DNA of 64,000 bases from an uncultured Acetatifactor sp. Its GTDB lineage: Bacteria; Bacillota; Clostridia; Lachnospirales; Lachnospiraceae. The stretch lies in contig CAJUIA010000005.1 of assembly GCA_910586485.1 (NCBI GenBank), positions 62,001-126,000 on the forward strand. The letters run 5' to 3'. Positions 7,410 through 16,078 of this stretch are shown here, piece by piece. Under the pieces are notes generated by a model. That model was not told the origin of the DNA. It was given only the letters and a program-made list of their open reading frames with translations, and did no database searches. The position numbers and the translations under genes were made by a program. Each line of letters starts with the position of its first letter. Position 1 is the stretch's first letter.

Positions 7410-7494
7410 TTGCGGGCAGTTCTGAAGCACGGGTCTGAAAAATGAGCTGGTGACGGCCAGAATCTGCCCCCGAAACGAAATGCCTGCCATGAAA
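7410..7494. other. Short spacer downstream of the ABC exporter genes
   Basis: Contains GGGCAG-N-TTCTG and CAGAA-N-CTGCCC as distant inverted arms but no clean U-run, so only a weak terminator candidate. No ORF was seen here. Confidence 0.3.
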
Positions 7495-9240
7495 CTATAC
7501 AAACAACTCCTTTTGCAGGGCATATATTTTTGCATACTCTCCATTTTGATTAATTAACGAGGTATGAGTACCTTCTTCTGTGATTTTACCATTGTTAATA
7601 TAGTAAATATAATCGGCTATAGATGCTGTCGGCAGCCTGTGTGTAATAATGATACCGATTTTGTCCTTACATATTTCCTTAAACTGCCGATACATATTGT
7701 ACTCGGCTATAGGATCTAAGGATGCCGTCGGCTCGTCGAGAATCACAATCCTGCTTTTCTTGTAATATCCTCTTGCAAGTGCAAGCTTCTGCCACTCGCC
7801 TCCTGACAGATCAACTCCACCATACTTCTTGCCTAAGAAAGCCTTTTCTTTGGCATCAAATTTAAGGATGATTTTATCTGCCCCTGTCAGCTGCATTGCT
7901 TGTTGTAAATTTTCAGAATTGATTTCATCCGATAAGGCAATATTTTCTTCAACAGTAAGAGCATATTTGTTATAGTCTTCGAAGGTCGCCGAGCTTAATG
8001 CAAATACTTCCGCTCTTACTCCCCCACTGATGTCTTTGTGGTCATAGCAGACTTTTCCCTGGGTCGGCTCGTATAATCCAAGGATTACCTTGGCAAGCGT
8101 GGATTTTCCCGCACCATTTTCGCCAACAAAGGCTGCAATCTGTCCGTTATGGATATGCAGATTAATATCACTCAAAATGTCTTTGTCACTAAGCGGATAC
8201 CGGAAGCTGACATGATCAGCAGATAACTCATGGTCTGCGGACATACCGGACACACTATAGTTTCCTTCTTTCATGTCTAAAAGCTTAAATCCGGATTCTA
8301 TTTCCAGCTTTTCAGCTGGGATATTTTTTATTTCATTCAATATCCTGTTAAATACATGGTTTACCACTCCAACCAGAGAAATCATGGAAGCATATTCGGC
8401 AACAGTTATTCTTCCTGTATACATTAAAAATAGTCCCATTCCAAGCACTGCCCCATATGCCAGCGCACTTGCTGCGGATGTGATAAGCTGTAACAGCATC
8501 ACCTTTTTTTCAGATTTTAACTCTTTCTCTATTAAAGAGTTCAATATTTCGTTTCTTTTTTTTAAAAAGTAGTCTGCGCAGTTAAGTATTCTTGTATCTT
8601 TTGCATATTGCAGATCTGTGACATACTCTTCGTAACCACTCTTCTTTCTTCTTAACGGCGTCAAATCAAGCTTAGTCTGTGTATTGAGCTTCGTTACCCT
8701 GCCATATCCTAATACAGGTAAAATCAGGATCGGATATACGAGCAGTAATTCTGCCGCATAGGAAGACAGCAGGATCATGGAACTGATCAGGCTGATCAGA
8801 TCGCTGATAAAGTAAGTAACATTAAGAGAAAAATACATGAAAATACCGTTTACCATAGTCTGAGATGAATTCACGATATAATCGTTTATTTTTGTGTCTT
8901 CAAACTGCTGATACGGTATCTTATCCATTTTATTATGTATTTGCGTCTGTGCCACTCTTTTGATACTATTTCTTAATAAAGTATCTATGACTTCAAAGGC
9001 AACCGGCAGGGCTACTGACACTCCGTAGCTTGCGCAATATACAAATATATACAGAAGTACCTTACCGGTATCCACTTCACTGCCATCTATATATCTCTGT
9101 ATATAGTCAATCAGAATCTTCCACAAATAGGCCGCCAGGACAGGCAGGATACCATACATACTATGAGTTACAATATTCACCGCAAATGGAATAAAGGATT
9201 TTCTAATGGTAAATATAATATTCCTAATCAATACTTTCAT
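7495..9240 (-). CDS. ABC exporter half-transporter (membrane domain plus ATPase)
   Basis: A 581-residue type IV ABC exporter subunit. The N-terminal 310 residues hold about six membrane segments. The nucleotide-binding domain follows with Walker A GENGAGKST, signature LSGGEWQK, Walker B IVILDEPTASLDP and the switch histidine in ITHRLP. It probably pumps a peptide, drug or lipid outward as a heterodimer with the neighbouring half-transporter; the substrate cannot be inferred. Its ATG lies inside the last codons of the preceding gene (17-base overlap), which means translational coupling. Base composition is clearly more AT-rich than the surrounding genes, which fits acquisition by transfer. No precursor-peptide gene, immunity gene or regulator is visible next to it. 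Confidence 0.9.
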   Translation of the reverse strand: MKVLIRNIIFTIRKSFIPFAVNIVTHSMYGILPVLAAYLWKILIDYIQRYIDGSEVDTGKVLLYIFVYCASYGVSVALPVAFEVIDTLLRNSIKRVAQTQIHNKMDKIPYQQFEDTKINDYIVNSSQTMVNGIFMYFSLNVTYFISDLISLISSMILLSSYAAELLLVYPILILPVLGYGRVTKLNTQTKLDLTPLRRKKSGYEEYVTDLQYAKDTRILNCADYFLKKRNEILNSLIEKELKSEKKVMLLQLITSAASALAYGAVLGMGLFLMYTGRITVAEYASMISLVGVVNHVFNRILNEIKNIPAEKLEIESGFKLLDMKEGNYSVSGMSADHELSADHVSFRYPLSDKDILSDINLHIHNGQIAAFVGENGAGKSTLAKVILGLYEPTQGKVCYDHKDISGGVRAEVFALSSATFEDYNKYALTVEENIALSDEINSENLQQAMQLTGADKIILKFDAKEKAFLGKKYGGVDLSGGEWQKLALARGYYKKSRIVILDEPTASLDPIAEYNMYRQFKEICKDKIGIIITHRLPTASIADYIYYINNGKITEEGTHTSLINQNGEYAKIYALQKELFV

Positions 9241-10990
9241 CGTACCACTCCTTTTGAATATGATACATTTCCCAGTAATCCTGCCGATTATTGATCAGTT
9301 CCGTATGTGTTCCTGATTCACTTATCTTTCCTTCTTTCAAAACCAGAATACTGTCACAGTACTTTGCCGCTCCCAGTCTGTGAGTGATCAGCAGTCCGCT
9401 TTTGTCTATCATCTGTTCGATCAGGTTTCTGTAAATAACAACCTCAGCAATCGGATCCTGTGCAGCCGTCGGTTCATCCATGATCAACAGATGGTATTAC
9501 TTGGCGATTGCACGAATCAGCGCGATTTTCTGCCATTGACCGTTTGATAAGTCTTTACCGTCTTCGTATTTTTTACCCAAGGTATCGTCAATACTGCTGA
9601 TCGTGTTAAAAATACTTGTTCCGTCCACCTTTTCCAATAAAGCCAGCAGCTCTTTTTCGTTATATTTTTCATGACTGCCAATTTCCAGATTGTCACTTAA
9701 ACTGATCTCAAATCTGGCATAATCCTGAAATACTGCCGAAAATATTTTATATCTGTTTTCTGGCGGAATCTCTGCCGTATCATAGCCGCCAATTTTGATA
9801 TAACCCTTCTCCGGTTTATAAAAACCAAGGATTAATTTGATCAGTGTCGTTTTTCCGGAACCGTTTTCACCGACAAGGAGCACCTTCTTTCCGGGAGCAA
9901 TCCGAAAAGTTACTCCTTTTAAGATGTAATCCTTTTCCGGGTCATATCTGAACCAGACATCATTCACTTCTAAAACAGGATTGCGCCTTATTTCTTCACA
10001 GGCCGCCTCCCAGTTAACATGATCCTGATCATATTGCTGCTCGCCGGCATCGACAACGCTTTGATATATTTCATATACCTTTTTACTATATGTACAGTTT
10101 GAGATAGCTGCGGCCATATCCCATCCTATATTTTTCGTCAGCTGATAAAGTCCTTCTACCGTTCCCACCAGACAGCCAATCGTAATCAGCTTATTTTTTA
10201 AAGATGGTAACAGGATGCTGATCACTACCCCAATGCCCAAGCACTGAACAAAAACAAAAAAGGCTTTTTTTAATCGAACGCTGCTTGTCATCTTCAAGAT
10301 TTTGGAATTATATTCATTAAAAGACCCTTTCCATTTTTTCTGCATAAAATTGTTCGTCTGGAAAATATGTGATTCTTTTGCATACTCTCGATTTGTTATT
10401 ATATTGGAATAATAACAGGCTTTTTCCCACAGCTCACCTGACTGATCCCAGCCTTCCATTTCCTTCATGCTGTATTTGACGGATAAGATACATACCGGCA
10501 CTAAAGTAAATATAGCTATTAATAAAACAATGAATCCGGCTTTTTGAATAATTCCCAGAATTAAAATGAGTGTCAATGATGTACTGAGTATACTGAAAAA
10601 TCCATCTATACTGCTTTCGCACATATTTTCATAATGGTTTCTTATAATATTGATATTCTTAACTATAGTAGAATTTTCATAAGCACTATATTGTAATCTG
10701 TCACACTTGCTGTAAAAATTTTCATTTAAATCAAGACTGGCCCTGTACTTAAATTTTAAGGAAACATACTTTATGAATCCTTTTGTCACTCCCAAAATAA
10801 TCTGCTGTAAAACCAAACCTGTTATGACAGCATAAGGCAGAAACTTATATTCAACATAGTTAAGGTCTATCAGACTCTGCACCAAACGAATTTGGATATA
10901 GGGAAGTACAGACATCAATATATAGCACAGAAAGATAATGTTAAAATACTTTTTGTCGATTTTACTTACAAATTTCAATACCTGATACAT
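9224..10990 (-). pseudogene. ABC exporter half-transporter interrupted by an in-frame TAA
   Basis: Reading 10990 down to 9224 gives a complete ABC half-transporter of about 588 codons except for one TAA at 9499-9497. The part before the stop (497 residues) has the membrane domain, Walker A GENGSGKTT and signature LSNGQWQKIALIRA. The frame resumes unchanged after the stop with the Walker B LLIMDEPTAAQDP and the switch ITHRLG. The stop falls exactly between signature motif and Walker B, so the 497-residue product should be ATPase-dead. The substitution needed is one base (AAA or GAA to TAA). It could be a true nonsense mutation, a sequencing error or a read-through site. The 3' segment has an in-frame TTG at 9487 but no convincing ribosome binding site. 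ATG 10990 is preceded by AGGGGTAA. Confidence 0.8.
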
Positions 10991-11024
10991 TAGTTTACCC
11001 CTAGCAAGTATTCCCGTTAAAATG

Positions 11025-11061
11025 ATTGTAAACGGTCAACATTATACTGTCAATCAGATTT
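11025..11061 (-). promoter_or_regulatory. Duplicated promoter, copy 2 (upstream of the ABC exporter genes)
   Basis: TTGACA, 17 bases and TACAAT on the minus strand, ending 35 bases before the ABC start codon at 10990. It matches 7373-7409 at 32 of 37 positions; the differences fall within the spacer and just next to the boxes. Confidence 0.75.
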
Positions 11062-11080
11062 CATTTCTCGGCCGGAAGAT

Positions 11081-11656
11081 TCAGATGTCTTCAGATGTTC
11101 TAAAACTGTCCCCCTGCTCCGCTCCTGCATCCCGAATACGCCTGAAAATCTCCAGCATACGATCATCCGTCCTGTGCCAGACCCTGCCCGGCGGCCAGGG
11201 CAGCCCGTCAATGTACTCCGCCTGCACGGCATCCAGCAATGAAAGAATCTGGCTGTATTTCTGCGGATCTTTATACCGCAGGCTGCCAAACTCGCAGACC
11301 AGATACTCTCCCTCTGCCTCCCGCCCGCTATCCGCCTCCGCCACGCGCCGAAAGCTGGGTCTGCCGTAGCTGTCATATTCCCGGACATAATTTATCCTCA
11401 CGCCGCCCGGTCCGCCGGAAGTTCCGGATGAGGCGGAACGGGGGTCCTCCAGACAGATCACCCCCGTATCTATCAGATGCTTCCACACCGTCTCCCTGAT
11501 CCTTGCAGGGGGTGTGGGGAAATCCAGCCGCTCTTCAATCTGTTTTACCGTAAACCCTAAATCCGCCAGATGGCGGATCGCCCCGCCGCTTGCAGCCTCA
11601 AAAGTAAAATCAGACAGTGCCTGTCTAAAACTGCCTTCCATTGCCCCCTTTTCCAT
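11081..11656 (-). CDS. Uncharacterised protein downstream of the Lhr-like helicase
   Basis: A 191-residue soluble protein that I do not recognise. The N-terminal part (about 10-75) is helical and includes AIRHLADLGFTVKQIEERLDF, which reads like a helix-turn-helix-type fold. The middle has a short Gly/Ser-rich stretch followed by YVREYDSYGRPSFRRV, and the C-terminal third is helical and charged. The ATG at 11656 lies 28 bases after the helicase stop and is preceded by GGAACGGAG. The longer in-frame extension toward 11824 overlaps the helicase gene and is rejected. The close spacing suggests co-transcription and possibly a shared role with the helicase, which is inference only. Confidence 0.6.
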   Translation of the reverse strand: MEKGAMEGSFRQALSDFTFEAASGGAIRHLADLGFTVKQIEERLDFPTPPARIRETVWKHLIDTGVICLEDPRSASSGTSGGPGGVRINYVREYDSYGRPSFRRVAEADSGREAEGEYLVCEFGSLRYKDPQKYSQILSLLDAVQAEYIDGLPWPPGRVWHRTDDRMLEIFRRIRDAGAEQGDSFRTSEDI

Positions 11657-11684
11657 AATCTCCGTTCCTTTCCTGGTTTCCCTG

Positions 11685-14600
11685 CTACCGGTACAAAACA
11701 TAATCCTGCATTTCCCGGATAAAACCGCTCTTTTCCAGCGCCGCTTCCGCTTCGGCCGGAAACTCCTTGACCACAATCCGCTTTTTGCCCGCAAAAATCC
11801 GCTTATCCCGAAAATCCTGAGCAAAGAGCTTCAATGCCTCTTCCATCCTGCCTGCACCAAGGCTCTGAGGGTCAAATACCTTCAGCGTTTTCCCCTGCCG
11901 CTCAAATACCCCGACCGCCTCACCGGCCAAAAAGCACACTGCCGTTCCCGGCACATTGACAAAGGCCCGGCCCGGCTCATGGGCAAGCACCCTTCCGTAA
12001 ATCTGGCCCGGATCGGCCGCGTTCAGCCAAAACATTTCGATTCCACCGGGACGGCCAAGAGCAGCCGTCACACTCTCAAAATCCTGGCGGCGGATAAACT
12101 GTGCCCCCGAAAGGCCTTTTACAAAATACCCCCTTCTTACCTGTCCTGTATATTCCTGCACCCGCAGAAGTGCAAGCGCCTCCTGCCAGGACAGTTGACA
12201 GGCCGCTGCCGTCTCCCGGCAAAGTATAAAAAACCTGTCAAAGCAGCGGTCCATCTGCTCCTGCAGCGGGCAGGGGCGCAGCGGACGCACCAGATCCCAC
12301 CGTCCGGCCTGCAGTGCTTTTACCCTGGCTCCCACCCGCTGTCTGGCCGGAGCATTTTTCATCTTCTCCCGGTTCATCCACTGGCGAACGGGCACAAAAC
12401 TGTCCGCTCTCACCACTCCCTTTTCCATCAGGGAAAACAATATATCCAGCGTATCCTGCGTATACTGTGTATACGCGGGGGCTGCTCCCGAAAGCACACC
12501 GCTTAAAGCCTGGGCAAAGCTGGCGCCCCGCTTTAAGAGCGCCTCCGCCACCAGCCTTTCCTTTTCCGTTAAAAGCTCCCAGGGCACCTCCGGGTCACAG
12601 TCCCAGTCGATCTGTTCTCCAGGGAAAAGCTTTAGCTTGCCACCCTCGCTCATCTGCCAAAAATATTCTCCCTGAGCTAAAAATCCATCCAAAAGCGCCT
12701 CTCTGTAATTTTTTACCCTGGCCGGAAACAGAATCTCTTCCCATATGCCGGCAGGCAGCTCCATGCCGGCAAAGGAGGCCGCTGCCATTCTCACGCATTC
12801 CTCCGGAGGCGCCGAATGCCTGATCCTTGAAAAAACAAGGGCGGCATAGGCGGCAGGCGGGCAGGTGGCAATCTCATCCCTGCGGTTTTTTAAGGTTTGC
12901 GTCCTGGCCCGCTTATATAATTCAGCGTGATAATATCGGGAATCAGCCGTCTCCGACTCTGCTGCTTCCTGCCTAACAGCCTCCTGCCGCCTGCACAGCT
13001 CTTCCAGTACCCGGCAGGCTGCTTCCTCTGCAAGTCCGTAGCGGCAGGCGGTCTCCCGGACAGTGGCAGCTCCCCGATAGCGCAGCATTCTGCGGATAAT
13101 GGGCGCAGCCCTTTCCACCCAGCTGCTTTCGCCCGGATCCGCCTCCAGCAAAGCTTCATATTCCTCCTGCTGCTCGGCAGCGATCCACAGCCCCTGCTCC
13201 AGGTAAAGGGCTCTCCCTTCCTCTGCCAGCTCTTCCAGCCACTCCACCGGAATCTCCAGCTCTCCGGCAGTCAGGTCCCCTTCTGTCATTAACAGGGAAT
13301 GCAGCTGCCGCTTATCCGCCGGCAGCTTTTCTCTGGTCTGTACCTGATTAAGCTCCGCTTCGCCCGGCTGCAAAAGACCCTGCGCATTCCCGGAAGCATC
13401 TCCATTCCTCAGCGCTTCTTCCTTCTTCAGGGCTTCTTCCACTGCCCTGTGAATCGTCCGGGGCGTGGGTGCATAGTCATACATCACCGCCGCCTCCTGG
13501 CTCCACTGCAGAGGCAGGGACATGGGAGAAGGCGTTTCCGTATAAATCTCCCGCACCAGAATTTCCCCCGAACGAATTTTGCGCAGCAGATCCCGCACTC
13601 CTTCCACATCCCAGAGCTGCTCCATACACTCCTGTCTGGTTTCCCTGATCAGCGGATGATCCGGCTCACTCACCACACGGCTCAGCATCTCCGAGCTTCT
13701 GAGCCGCTGCATCCACAGAGGATGCCTTCCGTTTCCCTTCACCCCCATCATCAGCGCCCTGCCGCAATTATACCGGAATGCCATATTAAAAACAGGGGTT
13801 GCAGGAAGCATGGCGGACAACAGGGGCATGGCGGCCTCCGGATCCAGCCGCTCCAGCAGCCGCTCCGGCAGCGGCTTATCTCCGTATGAATAAATCAAAA
13901 AACCGTCCTCTTCATCCACGCTGTCCGCCTCCTGATCCATTTCCTCCCCTGCAGCCCTTGCTGCCAGCAGCGCCAGAGGGCCGTTAATGCGCCGGCCAAA
14001 GATGGAATGGATCATCAACTGGCTGTTTCCCGATTGATCCTGAAAATGCTCTGCAATAATGGTTTTATGATCCGGCAGCCCACCCGTTGCCTCTATCTGT
14101 CTGCACAGATACCCGGCCCCCAGCCGTGACGCTGCCTCGTCCAGCCCAAGCTCTCCCAGAGCTTCTTCCAGCCGCCCCTGCTCCGAAGCCTCCTGCAGCT
14201 CATGAAGAATCTGTCCGAAAAGAATTCCCGTCTCCAGGCTCCTGCCCTTCAACTCCCCCTTCCAAAAAGGAATTCTGGCTCCTTCCGCTGAAGTCTGGGT
14301 AACCGTCACCGTATCCCTGCCGATCTTCGTCACTTTCCAGCCAAAGGCCCCCAAAAGGAAACGGTCCCCCAGGCGGGTTTCATAGACGAACTCTTCATCC
14401 GCCTCCCCCACCTTGACGCCCTCTTCCGTCCGCACGGCATAAAGCCCCTTATCGGGAATGGTGCCACCGCCCGAAACAGCCAGCATCCGGCTGTAGCCGT
14501 CCCCCTCCACTCTCTCGTGAATCCTGTCATATAAAACTCTGGGCCGCACCGGAATGTCCCGGCTGTGTTCAAAATCCCCTGCCAGCATGCAAAGCAGGGA

Positions 14601-15908
14601 CTTTACGTCCTCCTTGGTCACATGGCGGAAGGGCCATGCCCTGGGCAGTATTTCCATGACCTCTTCCAAATCATACCCCTTAAATGCCGCCATGGATACC
14701 AGGTGTTGGGCCAGTACATCCAGACAGCCCTCCGGGGGATTAATTTTCTCTACGCAGCCCTCCCTGGCAAGTCTGGCCGTCATGCCGCACTGCACGCATT
14801 CCGCCGCTGTTCTGGGAAAAAGGTACATGACGCTGGTGCGGGACGGATTGTGCCCTGCGCGGCCCAGCCGCTGCATGGTGCCGGAGATACTGCGGGGGCA
14901 TCCCACCTGCAGCACCTGATCAATTTCACCCACGTCAATCCCCAGTTCCATGGAGGATGTGGCACAGAGCAGCCGCAGCTTTCCCTCCCGCAGGGACTGC
15001 TCCACTTCAAAACGCTGCTCTTTAGAGAGGCTTCCGTGATGAACCCTTGCAAATCCCTCTCCCCCCAGCTGATTGACATAATAGGCCAGCTTTTCCGCAT
15101 ACCTTCTGCCCTCCACAAAAGCGATCACGCTCCTGTTTCCCTGACAGTACCGATAAACCAGCCCGGAAAGCTCCTGCCACACAGGATCACGCTTGAGTTT
15201 ACCTGCGTCCACATAAGGGCTCAAGGTAAGCAGACGCATCTTTTTTTCCATGGCCGGAGCCGCCACCGTCACCGCCTCCGGCGCCAGATACTGCGCTGCC
15301 TGAGACAGCGGGGCCAGGGTGGCGGACAGTCCCACTCGCTGCAGGGGCCTGCCGCAGAGCTGATCCAGCCGGGCCAGGGACAGCATCAAATGTGCCCCCC
15401 GCTTGGTGTCAATCAGCGCGTGCAGCTCATCCACAATCACCGCCTGGGCAGTGGCAAGAACATTCTGCCCGTTTTTCCCGGTAAGCATCAGATAAAGAGA
15501 TTCCGGCGTAATAATCAGGATATGGGGGGGCTTTCTGATCATCTGCTGCCTCTCCCTGCTGGTGGTATCTCCGGTGCGGACCGCCACTGTCAGCAATTCC
15601 TCGCCGCCAATGCCGACCAGAGGTTTCCGCAGATTTTCCCGGATGTCAGAAGCCAGGGATTTTAAGGGCGAAACATAAATCAGCTGCAGCTCATCCTTCA
15701 GTTCTCCCGCCTCTGCCTTACTTTTAAGTCTGTCCAGGAAAACCAAAAAGGCAGAAAGCGTCTTGCCCGTTCCCGTGGGAGCAGACACCAGCACATGTCC
15801 TCCCGCCGCAATGGCCGGCCATGCTGCCTCCTGTACAGGCGTCGGCTCCCCAAGCGTCTCCCTGAACCAATCTGCAGTTTTTGCGTCAAACAGTTTCAGA
15901 CAATCCAT
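11685..15908 (-). CDS. lhr: Lhr-family ATP-dependent helicase
   Basis: A 1407-residue superfamily 2 helicase, close to full-length bacterial Lhr (about 1500 residues). Seen in order: Q-motif region EPTPVQEAAWPAIA; Walker A SAPTGTGKT (about 42-50); motif II VDELHALIDTKRG, with DELH replacing DEAH; motif III LSATLAP; motifs IV-VI including SSMELGIDVGEIDQV and QRLGRAGH; then winged-helix and Lhr-core domains; then a long C-terminal extension with tandem winged-helix-like parts (about 860-1400). Lhr proteins are 3'-to-5' DNA/RNA-DNA helicases linked to repair. ATG 15908 follows AGGAGG. The small gene at 11081-11656 follows directly. The 70-base spacing to a terminator at 16012 separates it from the xylan genes. 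Confidence 0.92.
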   Translation of the reverse strand: MDCLKLFDAKTADWFRETLGEPTPVQEAAWPAIAAGGHVLVSAPTGTGKTLSAFLVFLDRLKSKAEAGELKDELQLIYVSPLKSLASDIRENLRKPLVGIGGEELLTVAVRTGDTTSRERQQMIRKPPHILIITPESLYLMLTGKNGQNVLATAQAVIVDELHALIDTKRGAHLMLSLARLDQLCGRPLQRVGLSATLAPLSQAAQYLAPEAVTVAAPAMEKKMRLLTLSPYVDAGKLKRDPVWQELSGLVYRYCQGNRSVIAFVEGRRYAEKLAYYVNQLGGEGFARVHHGSLSKEQRFEVEQSLREGKLRLLCATSSMELGIDVGEIDQVLQVGCPRSISGTMQRLGRAGHNPSRTSVMYLFPRTAAECVQCGMTARLAREGCVEKINPPEGCLDVLAQHLVSMAAFKGYDLEEVMEILPRAWPFRHVTKEDVKSLLCMLAGDFEHSRDIPVRPRVLYDRIHERVEGDGYSRMLAVSGGGTIPDKGLYAVRTEEGVKVGEADEEFVYETRLGDRFLLGAFGWKVTKIGRDTVTVTQTSAEGARIPFWKGELKGRSLETGILFGQILHELQEASEQGRLEEALGELGLDEAASRLGAGYLCRQIEATGGLPDHKTIIAEHFQDQSGNSQLMIHSIFGRRINGPLALLAARAAGEEMDQEADSVDEEDGFLIYSYGDKPLPERLLERLDPEAAMPLLSAMLPATPVFNMAFRYNCGRALMMGVKGNGRHPLWMQRLRSSEMLSRVVSEPDHPLIRETRQECMEQLWDVEGVRDLLRKIRSGEILVREIYTETPSPMSLPLQWSQEAAVMYDYAPTPRTIHRAVEEALKKEEALRNGDASGNAQGLLQPGEAELNQVQTREKLPADKRQLHSLLMTEGDLTAGELEIPVEWLEELAEEGRALYLEQGLWIAAEQQEEYEALLEADPGESSWVERAAPIIRRMLRYRGAATVRETACRYGLAEEAACRVLEELCRRQEAVRQEAAESETADSRYYHAELYKRARTQTLKNRRDEIATCPPAAYAALVFSRIRHSAPPEECVRMAAASFAGMELPAGIWEEILFPARVKNYREALLDGFLAQGEYFWQMSEGGKLKLFPGEQIDWDCDPEVPWELLTEKERLVAEALLKRGASFAQALSGVLSGAAPAYTQYTQDTLDILFSLMEKGVVRADSFVPVRQWMNREKMKNAPARQRVGARVKALQAGRWDLVRPLRPCPLQEQMDRCFDRFFILCRETAAACQLSWQEALALLRVQEYTGQVRRGYFVKGLSGAQFIRRQDFESVTAALGRPGGIEMFWLNAADPGQIYGRVLAHEPGRAFVNVPGTAVCFLAGEAVGVFERQGKTLKVFDPQSLGAGRMEEALKLFAQDFRDKRIFAGKKRIVVKEFPAEAEAALEKSGFIREMQDYVLYR

Positions 15909-16011
15909 GCCTTAAGTCCTCCTTGTGCTTATCCGATCGCTGCTATTATCTTACCTCATTTCTGCCCGGCCGTCCATACCTTCACTCTTTCCGGCATGCG
16001 CACCTGTGCAT

Positions 16012-16063
16012 AAAAAGACCGGAAACACGCGCCGCCGCAGCTTTGCGTATTTTCGGTCTTTTT
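16012..16063 (-). terminator. Strong terminator at the end of the xylan locus
   Basis: AAAAAGACCG(G)AAA and TTTTCGGTCTTTTT arms enclose a GC-rich loop. On the minus strand the stem is followed by TTTTTATG, 16 bases after the GH3 stop codon. The arrangement is symmetrical enough to work in both directions. Confidence 0.85.
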
Positions 16064-16078
16064 ACGTTTATGTACCTC

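Noticed and set aside
7373..11061. Reading the 37-bp repeats as attachment sites of an integrated element
   Set aside because: Both copies are near-consensus promoters placed correctly before genes, and no integrase or recombinase gene is within the cassette. Duplication of a promoter explains them better, though insertion is not excluded.
11657..11824. N-terminal extension of the gene downstream of the helicase
   Set aside because: It overlaps the helicase coding sequence, is Arg-rich, and the internal ATG has a ribosome binding site.
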